A DNA stretch of 64,000 nucleotides from Algiphilus sp022763315 (GCF_965249985.1 NZ_OZ252280.1); one strand, 5' to 3'; shown: positions 1 to 18,586, numbered from the stretch's first letter. Notes: a model not told the origin generated them from the letters alone. Made by a program: numbers and translations.

Positions 1-215
1 CAGAGCATCACGTTGGAGATATGCAATGGCATCTCCTTGTCCACGACGCCGCCGGGCACACCCTTGTTCGGGTCCGGACGCTGATGCTTCTTGACGACGT
101 TGAGGCCCTCGACCAGCACGCGATCGTCGCTGACGACCCTGCTGACGGTGCCGCGACGGCCCTTGTCTTTGCCGGCGATGACGACGACGTCATCACCTTT
201 GCGAATTCGCTTCAT
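1..215 (-). CDS. rplX: 50S ribosomal protein L24 (partial)
   Basis: L24 is an assembly-initiating protein of the large ribosomal subunit that binds 23S rRNA. The left window edge removes its C-terminus, so 71 of roughly 105 codons are visible. The N-terminus MKRIRKGDDVVVIAGKDKG is the KOW motif (about residues 3-30), and KKHQRPDPN near residue 43 is the usual L24 loop. The ATG at 215 lies 20 bases after the rplN stop, which is normal spc-operon spacing. Only the minus strand carries an L24 match here; the opposite reading frame is not a gene. Confidence 0.95.
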   Translation of the reverse strand, partial: MKRIRKGDDVVVIAGKDKGRRGTVSRVVSDDRVLVEGLNVVKKHQRPDPNKGVPGGVVDKEMPLHISNVML

Positions 216-235
216 GACTCGATCCTGCCTGACCG

Positions 236-601
236 CTAGAGGACTTCCGGGGCGAGCGAGATAATCCGCATGTACTTCTCGCGGAGCTCGCGCGTAACCG
301 GTCCAAAGATTCGGGTTCCGATCGGGTTGCCGTTGTTGTCCAGCAGCACCGCCGCGTTGGTGTCGAAGCGGATCGCAGAACCGTCAGGACGGCGCACCGG
401 ATGACGGGTCCGCACGATCACGGCCTTGTGTACATCGCCCTTCTTCACCTTGCCGCGTGGGATGGCGTCCTTGACCGTGACCTTGACCACATCACCGACG
501 TGGGCGTAGCGCCGGCCGGTAGATCCGACCACACGGATCACCTGCACCATCTTGGCGCCGCTGTTGTCCGCTGCCAGAAGGGTGGATTCCTGTTGAATCA
601 T
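236..601 (-). CDS. rplN: 50S ribosomal protein L14
   Basis: L14 lies at the subunit interface of the 50S subunit and contacts 16S rRNA across an intersubunit bridge. The 121-residue product has nearly the usual length (about 122). It starts MIQQESTLLAADNSGAK and carries the conserved GRRYAHVGDVVKVTVKDA region and the C-terminal RELREKYMRIISLAPEVL. It is the first gene of the spc group here. It follows rpsQ by 10 bases and precedes rplX by 20, so it is co-transcribed with both. Confidence 0.98.
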   Translation of the reverse strand: MIQQESTLLAADNSGAKMVQVIRVVGSTGRRYAHVGDVVKVTVKDAIPRGKVKKGDVHKAVIVRTRHPVRRPDGSAIRFDTNAAVLLDNNGNPIGTRIFGPVTRELREKYMRIISLAPEVL

Positions 602-611
602 CGTTCGTTCC

Positions 612-902
612 TCAGCTCGCCGCGGTCAATACGGTGGCGCGCTCGACAACCTCGACGAGCGTGAACGCCTTGTGCCGCGAAATCGGCCGGCAGGAGCGAA
701 TCGACACCAGGTCGCCCTCGCGCGCGGTGTTTTCGGCATCGTGCACCTTGATCTTCGTCGAGCGGCGGATGTACTTGTTGTACAGGCCGTGACGGATACG
801 GCGCTCGATCTTCACCGTGGCGGTCTTGTCCATTTTGTCGGACACAACCACCCCGTAAAGGACGCGCTGCGCGCTGCTGCTTTCTTGTTTCTCTTCCGAC
901 AT
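612..902 (-). CDS. rpsQ: 30S ribosomal protein S17
   Basis: S17 is a primary 16S rRNA-binding protein of the small subunit. The 96-residue product contains the conserved VVSDKMDKTATVKIERR strand pair and the YIRRSTKIKVHDAENTAREGD section. It is about a dozen residues longer than typical S17. The extra residues are the polar start MSEEKQESSSAQ, which is also the only ATG with a plausible ribosome site. It lies 14 bases after rpmC and 10 before rplN within the S10 operon. Confidence 0.97.
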   Translation of the reverse strand: MSEEKQESSSAQRVLYGVVVSDKMDKTATVKIERRIRHGLYNKYIRRSTKIKVHDAENTAREGDLVSIRSCRPISRHKAFTLVEVVERATVLTAAS

Positions 903-916
903 TGCTGTTCGTCCTG

Positions 917-1117
917 TTAGCCCTGCGCGCGACGCATGATGGTCTTCACGCGCGCGATGTTGCGGCGCACTTCACGCATGCGATGCGTCTGCGTGAGCTG
1001 GCCGGTGGCCCCCTGCATGCGGAGGTTAAACTGCTCCTTGCGGAGCGCCTCCAGCTCGGCGGTCAATCCGGCGGCATCCTTGCCGGCGATGCTCTTGAGG
1101 TAATCAGTGCTTTTCAT
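917..1117 (-). CDS. rpmC: 50S ribosomal protein L29
   Basis: L29 is a small helical protein beside the polypeptide exit tunnel, at the docking site for trigger factor and SRP. The 66-residue product has the family's two-helix layout: an N-terminal helix, the central FNLRMQGATGQL segment, and a basic C-terminal helix with RRNIARVKTIMRR. Its ATG overlaps the rplP stop by one base (TAATG), so translation of the two genes is very likely coupled. Confidence 0.97.
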   Translation of the reverse strand: MKSTDYLKSIAGKDAAGLTAELEALRKEQFNLRMQGATGQLTQTHRMREVRRNIARVKTIMRRAQG

Positions 1118-1530
1118 TACATGATCGTCCGGTTGACGAATTCAGTACGGACGGGGAGCTTGGCCGCAGCCAAGCGGAAGGCCTCGCGGGCGACTTCCTC
1201 GGACACCCCTTCCATTTCATAGATCATGCGGCCCGGCTGCACCTTGGCAGCCCAGAACTCCACGTTGCCCTTGCCCTTACCCATGCGGACTTCGAGCGGC
1301 TTGCTCGTCACCGGGGTGTCGGGGAAGACGCGAATCCAGATCTTGCCGCCACGCTTGACGTGCCGGTTGATGGCACGACGCGCCGCTTCGATCTGTCGCG
1401 CGGACAGCCGGCCGTGCTCCATGCACTTCAGGCCGTATTCGCCGAAGGAGACCTTGTTGCCACGCAGCGCCAGGCCACGGTTCTTGCCTTTCTGCTGCTT
1501 GCGGTACTTGGTTCGCTTGGGTTGCATCAT
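1117..1530 (-). CDS. rplP: 50S ribosomal protein L16
   Basis: L16 helps form the A-site tRNA pocket and organises the peptidyl-transferase region of the 50S subunit. The 137-residue product begins MMQPKRTKYRKQQKGKNRG, lining up with the family start MLQPKRTK, so I chose the first of two adjacent ATGs. An AAGGAG lies 10 bases upstream. The region GKIWIRVFPDTPVTSKPLE and the closing KLPVRTEFVNR are conserved. The stop codon overlaps the rpmC start. Confidence 0.98.
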   Translation of the reverse strand: MMQPKRTKYRKQQKGKNRGLALRGNKVSFGEYGLKCMEHGRLSARQIEAARRAINRHVKRGGKIWIRVFPDTPVTSKPLEVRMGKGKGNVEFWAAKVQPGRMIYEMEGVSEEVAREAFRLAAAKLPVRTEFVNRTIM

Positions 1531-1544
1531 GGCTGGCGTTCTCC

Positions 1545-2222
1545 TTAGCTGGCGGCTTCGGCCGGCTCAGCGGCGGCCTTGTCGGCTTCAAACTGCTCGC
1601 CGTTGAAGACCCAGACCTTCACACCGATGATCCCGTAGGTGGTGTGCGCCTCGGCCAGCCCGTAATCGATATTGGCACGCAGGGTGTGCAGCGGAACGCG
1701 GCCTTCGCGATACCACTCGGTCCGCGCGATCTCGGCACCGTTGAGGCGACCGCTGACCTGAATTTTGATGCCGCCTGCGCCGATGCGCATCGCGTTCTGC
1801 ACCGAGCGCTTCATGGCGCGACGGAACATGATGCGGCGCTCGAGCTGCTGGGCCACGGATTCCGCGATCAAATAGGCATCGAGTTCCGGCTTCCGGATTT
1901 CCTCGACCGAGACGTGCACCGCTTCGGCACGCAGACCCATCTTCTTGGCGACGTCCTGCTTCAGCTTTTCGATGTCCTCGCCCTTCTTGCCGATCACGAT
2001 GCCCGGACGGGCGGTGTGAATCGTCAGGCGCGCCGACTTCGACGGACGGTCGATCTGAATGCGCGACACCGAGGCCTTGGCCAGGCGCTTGCGCACGAAT
2101 TCCCGCACTTCGATATCGGTAGCGAGTTGGTCGCGATAGACGTCGCGCTCGGCATACCAATTCGAGCGCCAGCTCGTCGTGATGCCGAGGCGAAAGCCGT
2201 TCGGATGAACCTTATGACCCAT
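1545..2222 (-). CDS. rpsC: 30S ribosomal protein S3
   Basis: S3 forms part of the mRNA entry channel of the 30S subunit and contributes to its helicase activity. The 225-residue product starts MGHKVHPNGFRLGI. It holds a KH type 2 domain (about residues 40-110, with the GRPGIVIGKKGEDIEKL-type GxxG loop region) and a C-terminal S3 domain ending near GVKVWVFNGE. The tail is short and rich in Ala and Glu. It sits between rplV (18 bases) and rplP (14 bases) in the S10 operon. Confidence 0.98.
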   Translation of the reverse strand: MGHKVHPNGFRLGITTSWRSNWYAERDVYRDQLATDIEVREFVRKRLAKASVSRIQIDRPSKSARLTIHTARPGIVIGKKGEDIEKLKQDVAKKMGLRAEAVHVSVEEIRKPELDAYLIAESVAQQLERRIMFRRAMKRSVQNAMRIGAGGIKIQVSGRLNGAEIARTEWYREGRVPLHTLRANIDYGLAEAHTTYGIIGVKVWVFNGEQFEADKAAAEPAEAAS

Positions 2223-2240
2223 GAGCTCTAGTCCTGCTTC

Positions 2241-2573
2241 TTATTGATCCGCGACCCGGACCGTGATGTGACTGGTGGGCTTGACAATCCGGTCCGCACG
2301 CCCCTTGGCGCGCGGCATCATGCGCTTGATCTGCGGTCCGGCATCCACCGTGATGGCAGATACCCGCAGTTCGTCCACGTCCGCGCCGAAATTGTTCTCA
2401 GCGTTGGCGATGGCGGACTCCAGCACTTTGCGGATCACCGCCGCCGCCTTCTTGTTCGAGAAGCGCAGCGTGGCGAGCGCCTGATCGACCGGCTTGCCGC
2501 GAATCTGGTCGGCAACGAGACGGCCCTTCTGGGGGGAAAGCCGCGCGTAGCGCAGCAGCGAATGCGTCTGCAT
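2241..2573 (-). CDS. rplV: 50S ribosomal protein L22
   Basis: L22 lines the nascent-chain exit tunnel with an extended beta hairpin, the site of macrolide-resistance mutations in other species. The 110-residue product has the family length, with the N-terminal helix YARLSPQKGRLVADQIRGK and the hairpin region ITVDAGPQIKRMMPRAKGRA at about residues 75-95. No insertion or deletion is apparent in the hairpin. The start lies two bases after the rpsS stop, suggesting coupled translation. Confidence 0.98.
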   Translation of the reverse strand: MQTHSLLRYARLSPQKGRLVADQIRGKPVDQALATLRFSNKKAAAVIRKVLESAIANAENNFGADVDELRVSAITVDAGPQIKRMMPRAKGRADRIVKPTSHITVRVADQ

Positions 2574-2575
2574 GT

Positions 2576-2848
2576 CTAGCGTGCCTTCTTGTCAGCGACG
2601 TGACCCTTGAAGGTACGCGTCGGAGCGAACTCACCCAGCTTGTGGCCCACCATGTTTTCGGTCACAAAGACCGGCATGTGCTGGCGCCCGTTGTGCACCT
2701 GCATGGTCAGACCCACCATGTCCGGCGTCACCATCGAGCGACGCGACCAGGTCTTGATCGGGCGCTTGACGCGCGAGGCCTGCGCCTCGTCAACCTTCTT
2801 GGCCAGGTGATGATCCACGAATGGTCCTTTCTTCAATGAACGTGGCAT
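2576..2848 (-). CDS. rpsS: 30S ribosomal protein S19
   Basis: S19 forms a complex with S13 in the head of the 30S subunit near the A site. The 90-residue product starts MPRSLKKGPFVDHHLAKKV and contains the conserved TWSRRSMVTPDMVGLT and VGHKLGEFAPTRTFKGH segments. Its length is normal. It follows rplB by 12 bases and is two bases ahead of rplV in the same operon. Confidence 0.98.
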   Translation of the reverse strand: MPRSLKKGPFVDHHLAKKVDEAQASRVKRPIKTWSRRSMVTPDMVGLTMQVHNGRQHMPVFVTENMVGHKLGEFAPTRTFKGHVADKKAR

Positions 2849-2860
2849 AGCTATACCTCG

Positions 2861-3697
2861 TTACTTCTTTTTCTTACCGCGCTTACGCACGATGAATGAG
2901 TCGGTGCGCTTGTTACGGCGCGTCTTGTAACCCTTGGTCGGCTGACCCCACGGGGACACCGGGTGCGGGTTGCCCTGACCGGATCGGCCTTCACCACCAC
3001 CGTGCGGATGGTCGACCGGGTTCATGACCGTGCCGCGCACCGTTGGGCGAATACCCTTCCAGCGCGTCGCGCCGGCTTTACCGAGCACGCGCAGGCTGTG
3101 TTCCGAATTGGCCACCTCGCCGACGACGGCGCGGCACTCACTGAGCACCTTGCGCATCTCGCCGGAGCGCAGACGCAAGGTCACGTACTGCCCGTCTCTG
3201 GCGACCAGCTGCACCGCAGCGCCCGCCGAACGGGCGATCTGCGCGCCCTTGCCGGGGCGCATTTCAATGCAGTGGATCGTGGTACCGACCGGAATGTTCC
3301 GCATCGGGAGGCAGCAACCGGGCTTGACCGGCGCCGACTCACCACTGAAGACCTTGTCACCGACCTTCAAATTGCGGGGCGCAATGATATACCGACGCTC
3401 GCCATCCGCATAGACCAAAAGCGCGATATTTGCACTTCGGTTGGGATCGTGTTCAAGACGCTCGACCGTGCCGGGAATGCCGTCCTTGGTGCGCTTGAAG
3501 TCGATGATGCGGTAGTGCTGCTTGTGACCGCCGCCGCGATGACGCGTCGTGATGCGACCGGCGTTGTTGCGGCCACCGCTCTTGGACTCCTTCTCCACCA
3601 GCGGCCCGTGCGGACGCCCACGGTACAGGTCCTTGTTGATGACCTTGACCTGGTGACGGCGCCCGTTGGACGTCGGTTTGCTCTTCTGGATCGCCAT
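2861..3697 (-). CDS. rplB: 50S ribosomal protein L2
   Basis: L2 binds 23S rRNA near the peptidyl-transferase centre and is needed for subunit association. The 278-residue product is near the usual 273-277. It has the N-terminal RNA-binding fold (RGGGHKQHYRIIDF at about residue 55) and the C-terminal signature region GTVMNPVDHPHGGGEGRS, which contains the conserved histidine thought to matter for peptidyl transfer. It lies 11 bases after rplW in the S10 operon. Confidence 0.99.
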   Translation of the reverse strand: MAIQKSKPTSNGRRHQVKVINKDLYRGRPHGPLVEKESKSGGRNNAGRITTRHRGGGHKQHYRIIDFKRTKDGIPGTVERLEHDPNRSANIALLVYADGERRYIIAPRNLKVGDKVFSGESAPVKPGCCLPMRNIPVGTTIHCIEMRPGKGAQIARSAGAAVQLVARDGQYVTLRLRSGEMRKVLSECRAVVGEVANSEHSLRVLGKAGATRWKGIRPTVRGTVMNPVDHPHGGGEGRSGQGNPHPVSPWGQPTKGYKTRRNKRTDSFIVRKRGKKKK

Positions 3698-3708
3698 GCT
3701 GTCGGCTC

Positions 3709-4008
3709 CTAGTTCATCTGCCCGAGGAAGTCGATCTCACTTCCTTCGGCGAGCGTGACGTAGGCCTTCTTCCAGTCGGAACGGCGGCCCATGCTGCGCC
3801 CGAAGCGCTTCGTCTTGCCCTTGACATTCAACACATTGACCTTAGTCACCTGGACGTCGAACAGCTTCTCGACGGCCTGACGGATCTCCGGCTTGGTGGC
3901 GTCGCGCGCAACCTTGAAAACGACCTGATTGTCGTTCTCGGCAACGCGATTGGCCTTTTCCGAGATCAGCGGCGCCCGGATAATCTGATGCAAGCGATCC
4001 ACATTCAT
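3709..4008 (-). CDS. rplW: 50S ribosomal protein L23
   Basis: L23 sits at the tunnel exit and is the docking point for trigger factor and SRP. From ATG 4008 the product is 99 residues, matching the family, and starts MNVDRLHQIIRAPLISEKA. A GTG at 4017 is in frame but would put three extra residues inside the end of rplD. The chosen ATG overlaps the rplD stop by four bases (ATGA), the usual arrangement for coupled ribosomal genes. The conserved KVNVLNVKGKTKRFGR segment is present. Confidence 0.97.
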   Translation of the reverse strand: MNVDRLHQIIRAPLISEKANRVAENDNQVVFKVARDATKPEIRQAVEKLFDVQVTKVNVLNVKGKTKRFGRSMGRRSDWKKAYVTLAEGSEIDFLGQMN

Positions 4009-4607
4009 GACAACCACGCCTCGATCTTCTTGACGGCGGCCTCTGTCATGACCACCTTTTCGTGGGCCAACAGGCTCACCGGATTGACTGCCTCGACGTC
4101 CACAACCCCCACCTTGTGCAGGTTGCGCGCCGCCAGGTGCAGCGATTCCGTAACCGCATCGGTCACGATCAGCACATCGGAGGCATCCATTGCCTTCAGC
4201 GACTGCACCAGTTCCTTGGTCTTGCCGCTGACCTCAAAGGTGGGCACCACGATGAGATGCTCGCTGCGCGTCAGCTCTGAGAAGATGCTGCGCATGGCGC
4301 CGCGATACATCTTGCGGTTGACCTTCTGCGCGTGATCGCGCGGACGGGCCGCAAAGGTCACGCCACCCCCACGCCAGATGGGGCTGCGGATGGTGCCTGC
4401 ACGCGCCCGGCCGGTGCCCTTCTGGCGCCACGGCTTCTTGCCGCCGCCGCTGACATCGGAGCGCGTCTTCTGTGCCTTGGTGCCAGAGCGTGCACCCGCC
4501 AGATAGGCGGTGACGACCTGGTGTACGAGCGCTTCATTGAAGTCCGCGGCAAAGACCGCGTCATTCACCTGAAGGGCGTTGCCACCGTTCTTGACTGCCA
4601 GTTCCAT
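4005..4607 (-). CDS. rplD: 50S ribosomal protein L4
   Basis: L4 is a primary 23S rRNA-binding protein whose long loop reaches the exit tunnel. In E. coli it also represses its own operon through the S10 leader. From ATG 4607 the product has 200 residues starting MELAVKNGGNALQVND, with GGAAG-like ribosome site 9-10 bases upstream. The frame stays open to 4733, but that part overlaps rplC and has no L4 similarity. The tunnel loop (KKPWRQKGTGRARAGTIRSP, about residues 60-80) is intact. Confidence 0.97.
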   Translation of the reverse strand: MELAVKNGGNALQVNDAVFAADFNEALVHQVVTAYLAGARSGTKAQKTRSDVSGGGKKPWRQKGTGRARAGTIRSPIWRGGGVTFAARPRDHAQKVNRKMYRGAMRSIFSELTRSEHLIVVPTFEVSGKTKELVQSLKAMDASDVLIVTDAVTESLHLAARNLHKVGVVDVEAVNPVSLLAHEKVVMTEAAVKKIEAWLS

Positions 4608-4629
4608 GGTCTTACTTCCTTTCCTCGAC

Positions 4630-5268
4630 CTAGCTGCGCTTGCTGGGTCGGACGACGACCGTACCGCCGCGTGCGCCGGGCACCGCGCCCTTGACGAGCA
4701 GCAGGTTCCGTTCGGCGTCGACGCGCACGACATCGAGATTGATGGAGGTCACGCGAGCATTGCCCATCTGACCGGACATCTTCTTGCCCTTGAACACCCG
4801 GCCCGGCGACTGGTTCTGACCAATCGAACCCGGGGAGCGATGCGACAGGGAGGCGCCGTGACTGGCACGACCACCGCCAAAGCCCCAACGCTTGACCGTA
4901 CCCGCGAAGCCCTTACCGATGCTGGTACCGCGCACGTCCACCGACTTGACTTCGGCGAAGGCGTCGACACGGATCTCGGAGCCGGGCACCAGATCATCAC
5001 CTTCGCCGTCGTCCAGGCGCACTTCCCACAGGCCCTGGCCCGGCGCGACGCCGGCCGCCTTGAAGTGGCCGAGTTCGGCTTTGCTCAGACGCTGCGGCTT
5101 GGCTTCACCACGGGTGATCTGGATGGCGCGGTAACCGTCGCTCTCCAGCGTCTTCACCTGGGCGACGCGGTTCGGCGTGCATTCGATCACGGTTACCGGA
5201 ATCGACGCACCGTTGTCGTCGAAGATCCGGGTCATGCCGCGCTTGATGCCAACGATTTCAATACTCAT
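4630..5268 (-). CDS. rplC: 50S ribosomal protein L3
   Basis: L3 initiates assembly of the 50S subunit and reaches close to the peptidyl-transferase centre. The 212-residue product starts MSIEIVGIKRGMTRIF. The conserved loop SIGQNQSPGRVFKGKKMSG (about residues 145-165) includes the GQ glutamine that PrmB methylates in E. coli. The C-terminus GGTVVVRPSKRS is typical. The gene lies 20 bases after rpsJ and 22 before rplD. Confidence 0.98.
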   Translation of the reverse strand: MSIEIVGIKRGMTRIFDDNGASIPVTVIECTPNRVAQVKTLESDGYRAIQITRGEAKPQRLSKAELGHFKAAGVAPGQGLWEVRLDDGEGDDLVPGSEIRVDAFAEVKSVDVRGTSIGKGFAGTVKRWGFGGGRASHGASLSHRSPGSIGQNQSPGRVFKGKKMSGQMGNARVTSINLDVVRVDAERNLLLVKGAVPGARGGTVVVRPSKRS

Positions 5269-5288
5269 CTGTCTGGCTCCTCAGCGCG

Positions 5289-5606
5289 TTAACCGAGCTT
5301 AATCTGGACCTCAACACCCGCCGGAAGATCGAGCTTGGACAGGGCGTCCACGGTCTTCTCGGTGGGGTCGACGATCTGCATAAGCCGCTTGTGGGTACGA
5401 ATCTCGTACTGATCGCGGGCGTCCTTGTAGACGTGGGGCGACACGAGAATGGTGTACCGCTCACGACGGGTCGGTAGCGGAATGGGTCCGCGAACGAGTG
5501 CACCCGTGCGCTTTGCGGTTTCAACGATTTCACGCGCCGACCGGTCGATCAGACGATGATCGAAGGCTTTCAGCCGGATGCGTATCGATTGGCTAGCTGC
5601 GGCCAT
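5289..5606 (-). CDS. rpsJ: 30S ribosomal protein S10 (NusE)
   Basis: S10 is a 30S head protein that, as NusE, also partners NusB in antitermination and links NusG to the ribosome. The 105-residue product contains IRIRLKAFDHRLIDRSA and the family signature KRTGALVRGPIPLPTRRER (about residues 30-50). It starts MAAASQS, two to three residues longer than E. coli S10. It opens the S10 operon 55 bases after tuf, with no promoter visible in that gap, so read-through from the str genes is likely. Confidence 0.98.
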   Translation of the reverse strand: MAAASQSIRIRLKAFDHRLIDRSAREIVETAKRTGALVRGPIPLPTRRERYTILVSPHVYKDARDQYEIRTHKRLMQIVDPTEKTVDALSKLDLPAGVEVQIKLG

Positions 5607-5661
5607 GCTTGCTGAACTCGGTTACGTTAAAGAACGGGAGGCTGGGGGCGTATGCCCGGCC

Positions 5662-6852
5662 TCAGGCGAGAATCTTCGCGACGACGCCGGCGCCGACGGT
5701 GCGGCCGCCTTCGCGGATCGCGAAGCGCAGGCCTTCTTCCATGGCGATCGGCGCAATCAGCTCAACCTTCAGGTTGACGTTGTCGCCCGGCATCACCATC
5801 TCGGTGCCGTCCGGCAGCGTGACGTTGCCCGTCACGTCCGTCGTACGGAAGTAGAACTGCGGACGGTAGCCCGCAAAGAACGGCGTGTGACGACCGCCCT
5901 CTTCCTTCTTGAGGATGTACACCTCGGATTCAAACTGCGTGTGCGGCGTGATGCTGCCCGGCTTGGCCAGCACCTGACCACGCTCGATGTCTTCGCGCTT
6001 CACACCACGCAGCAGCACACCGACGTTGTCGCCCGCTTCGCCCTGGTCCAGCAGCTTGCGGAACATCTCCACACCCGTGACCGTGGTCTTGGTGGTCTTC
6101 TTGATGCCGACGATCTCGACTTCTTCGCCGGTCTTGATCACGCCACGCTCCACACGACCCGTGGCCACGGTGCCGCGACCCGAAATCGAGAACACGTCTT
6201 CCACCGGCATCAGGAAGGCGCCGTCAATGGCACGCTCCGGCTCCGGAATGAAGGTGTCCATCGCTTCGATCAGCTTGGCAATGGCCTGCGCACCGAACTC
6301 GCCTTCGTCACCTTCCAGCGCCTTCAGCGCCGAGCCGGTGATGATCGGGGTGTCGTCGCCCGGGAAGTCGTACTGGCTCAGCAGATCGCGCACTTCCATC
6401 TCGACCAGTTCGAGCAGCTCGGCGTCGTCCACCATGTCGGCCTTGTTCAGGAACACGACAATGTGCGGCACGCCCACCTGACGAGCCAGCAGAATGTGCT
6501 CACGCGTCTGCGGCATCGGGCCGTCGGCCGCCGACACCACCAGAATCGCGCCGTCCATCTGCGCCGCTCCGGTGATCATGTTCTTCACGTAGTCGGCGTG
6601 CCCAGGGCAGTCCACGTGCGCGTAGTGACGCACCGCAGACTCGTATTCCACGTGCGCCGTCGAAATCGTGATGCCACGCGCCTTCTCTTCCGGCGCCTTG
6701 TCAATCATGTCAAACGCCTGCGCCTCGCCGCCATACAACCGGGCCTGACACACCGTCAACGCCGCCGTCAGCGTCGTCTTGCCGTGGTCAACGTGCCCAA
6801 TCGTCCCCACATTCACGTGCGGCTTGGTGCGTTCAAATTTTGCCTTGGCCAT
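5662..6852 (-). CDS. tuf: Elongation factor Tu (copy 1)
   Basis: EF-Tu delivers aminoacyl-tRNA to the ribosomal A site using GTP. The 396-residue product has the G-domain motifs GHVDHGKTT (about residue 18), DCPGHADYV (about 80) and NKADMVDD (about 135), followed by the two beta-barrel domains ending GVVAKILA. It lies 64 bases after fusA in the str operon. It encodes the same protein as the second tuf at 22619-23809. I find one base difference between the genes: position 5845 is A, while its counterpart 22802 is G. Confidence 0.99.
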   Translation of the reverse strand: MAKAKFERTKPHVNVGTIGHVDHGKTTLTAALTVCQARLYGGEAQAFDMIDKAPEEKARGITISTAHVEYESAVRHYAHVDCPGHADYVKNMITGAAQMDGAILVVSAADGPMPQTREHILLARQVGVPHIVVFLNKADMVDDAELLELVEMEVRDLLSQYDFPGDDTPIITGSALKALEGDEGEFGAQAIAKLIEAMDTFIPEPERAIDGAFLMPVEDVFSISGRGTVATGRVERGVIKTGEEVEIVGIKKTTKTTVTGVEMFRKLLDQGEAGDNVGVLLRGVKREDIERGQVLAKPGSITPHTQFESEVYILKKEEGGRHTPFFAGYRPQFYFRTTDVTGNVTLPDGTEMVMPGDNVNLKVELIAPIAMEEGLRFAIREGGRTVGAGVVAKILA

Positions 6853-6916
6853 TGTTCTTGCTTCCTAGATACTGAATGACAGTCGATGTTGATTGACGAT
6901 GTGCGAGCGCTGCGGT

Positions 6917-9019
<2,103 letters not shown>

Positions 9020-9064
9020 GGTGAATACCTCGATTAGCTCAGTGCGGACAGTTCGGACAACGCG

Positions 9065-9535
9065 CTACCAGCGGAAGTGCGAGAAGGCCTTGTTGGCCTC
9101 CGCCATGCGGTGCGTGTCTTCGCGTTTCTTGACGGCAGCGCCGCGGCTCTCGGCGGCGTCCATCAGCTCGCCGGCGAGGCGCTGGGCCATGCCCTGCTCG
9201 CCGCGCTTGCGGGTGGCGTCGATAATCCAGCGCATGGCCAGGGTGTTGCGACGCACGGTGCGCACTTCAACCGGCACCTGGTAGGTGGCACCACCCACAC
9301 GGCGCGACTTGACCTCGACGGTCGGGCGCACATTTTCCAGCGCCTGCTCGACCACCGGCAGCGGATCTTCGATGCCCTGCTTGGCCTGGACGATGTCAAG
9401 CGCACCGTAGACGATTTTCTCGGCCACGGAGCGCTTGCCCGAGAACATCAACATATTGATGAACTTGGCGAGCAGTTCGGAATGAAATTTGGGGTCCGGA
9501 AGGACCTTGCGGGCTTCTGCACGACGGCGGCGCAT
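9065..9535 (-). CDS. rpsG: 30S ribosomal protein S7
   Basis: S7 organises the 30S head at the E site and is the translational repressor of the str operon in E. coli. The 156-residue product starts MRRRRAEARKVLPDPKF. It contains the conserved KFINMLMFSGKRSVAEKIVYG helix region and the beta hairpin GGATYQVPVEVRTVRR (about residues 80-95). It lies 19 bases after rpsL and 45 before fusA. I did not identify an S7-binding structure in the short rpsL-rpsG gap. Confidence 0.98.
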   Translation of the reverse strand: MRRRRAEARKVLPDPKFHSELLAKFINMLMFSGKRSVAEKIVYGALDIVQAKQGIEDPLPVVEQALENVRPTVEVKSRRVGGATYQVPVEVRTVRRNTLAMRWIIDATRKRGEQGMAQRLAGELMDAAESRGAAVKKREDTHRMAEANKAFSHFRW

Positions 9536-9554
9536 GACGAACTCCTAGCTGCTC

Positions 9555-9932
9555 TTAGCTGGACTTGGGGCGCTTGGCGCCGTACTTGGAACGGCCCTGG
9601 CGGCGCTTGTCGATGCCGGCGCAATCCAGCGCGCCGCGCACGGTGTGATAACGCACACCCGGAAGGTCCTTCACACGCCCGCCGCGGATGAGCACCACGG
9701 AGTGCTCCTGCAGGTTGTGGCCTTCGCCGCCGATGTAGGAAATCACCTCGTAACCATTGGTCAGGCGCACCTTGCACACCTTCCGCATGGCCGAGTTCGG
9801 CTTCTTGGGGGTGGTGGTATAAACACGGGTACATACGCCACGACGCTGCGGGCTCTTGCCCAGCGCGGGCACCTTGGACTGGGGCGCACGGGTTGAACGG
9901 CCCTTGCGCACTAACTGATTGATCGTTGGCAC
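9555..9932 (-). CDS. rpsL: 30S ribosomal protein S12
   Basis: S12 controls decoding accuracy in the A site and is the streptomycin-resistance protein. The frame is open to 10037, but similarity begins at the GTG at 9932 (MPTINQLVRKGR), giving 125 residues against about 124 in the family. A GGAAG lies eight bases upstream of the GTG. The decoding loops TTTPKKPNSAMRK and RGGRVKDLPGVRYHTVRG have lysines at the positions equivalent to E. coli K43 and K88, so no classical streptomycin-resistance change is visible. Confidence 0.95.
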   Translation of the reverse strand: MPTINQLVRKGRSTRAPQSKVPALGKSPQRRGVCTRVYTTTPKKPNSAMRKVCKVRLTNGYEVISYIGGEGHNLQEHSVVLIRGGRVKDLPGVRYHTVRGALDCAGIDKRRQGRSKYGAKRPKSS

Positions 9933-9953
9933 GATGGTGACTTCCGACTTATG

Positions 9954-9996
9954 AAAGAAATGACGGGCCGGCGATTGCTTCAAAGCCGGCCCGTCA
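9954..9996 (-). terminator. Hairpin with U-tract in the rpsL leader
   Basis: Read on the minus strand, TGACGGGCCGGC pairs perfectly with GCCGGCCCGTCA (12 bp, 12-base loop) and TTTCTTT follows. This looks like an intrinsic terminator for rpoBC. However, it lies downstream of the rpsL promoter at 10009-10037, so transcripts from that promoter must also pass it. It may therefore act as an attenuator. Confidence 0.7.
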
Positions 9997-10008
9997 GGAA
10001 GGGCGCGC

Positions 10009-10037
10009 AATATAGTGGTCTGCAGCCTGACTGTCAA
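10009..10037 (-). promoter_or_regulatory. Sigma-70-type promoter for the rpsL-rpsG-fusA-tuf operon
   Basis: On the minus strand a perfect -35 TTGACA (10032-10037) is followed after exactly 17 bases by TATATT (10009-10014). Transcription should start near 10002, some 70 bases before the rpsL GTG and just upstream of the hairpin at 9954-9996. It is among the best promoter matches I found in the window. Confidence 0.75.
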
Positions 10038-10082
10038 CCGTGAAGGCCACCGCGCGGCGCCCTGCGCGGCGGCTTCCCCGGC

Positions 10083-14336
<4,254 letters not shown>

Positions 14337-14367
14337 TGCGTATCTCCGTTAATGGCGTACCCGGGAC

Positions 14368-18528
<4,161 letters not shown>

Positions 18529-18565
18529 GGGCTATACCTGCTGCTGCGTAATCACGAACGGCGAA

Positions 18566-18586
18566 TCACTGCCGGGGCGGCAGTGA
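18566..18586 (-). promoter_or_regulatory. Hairpin in the rpoB leader
   Basis: TCACTGCCG pairs with CGGCAGTGA across a three-base loop, 38 bases ahead of the rpoB ATG. No U-tract follows, so it is unlikely to terminate. It could be an RNase III processing or translational control site, by analogy with the rplL-rpoB spacer of E. coli. That role is inferred. Confidence 0.4.
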
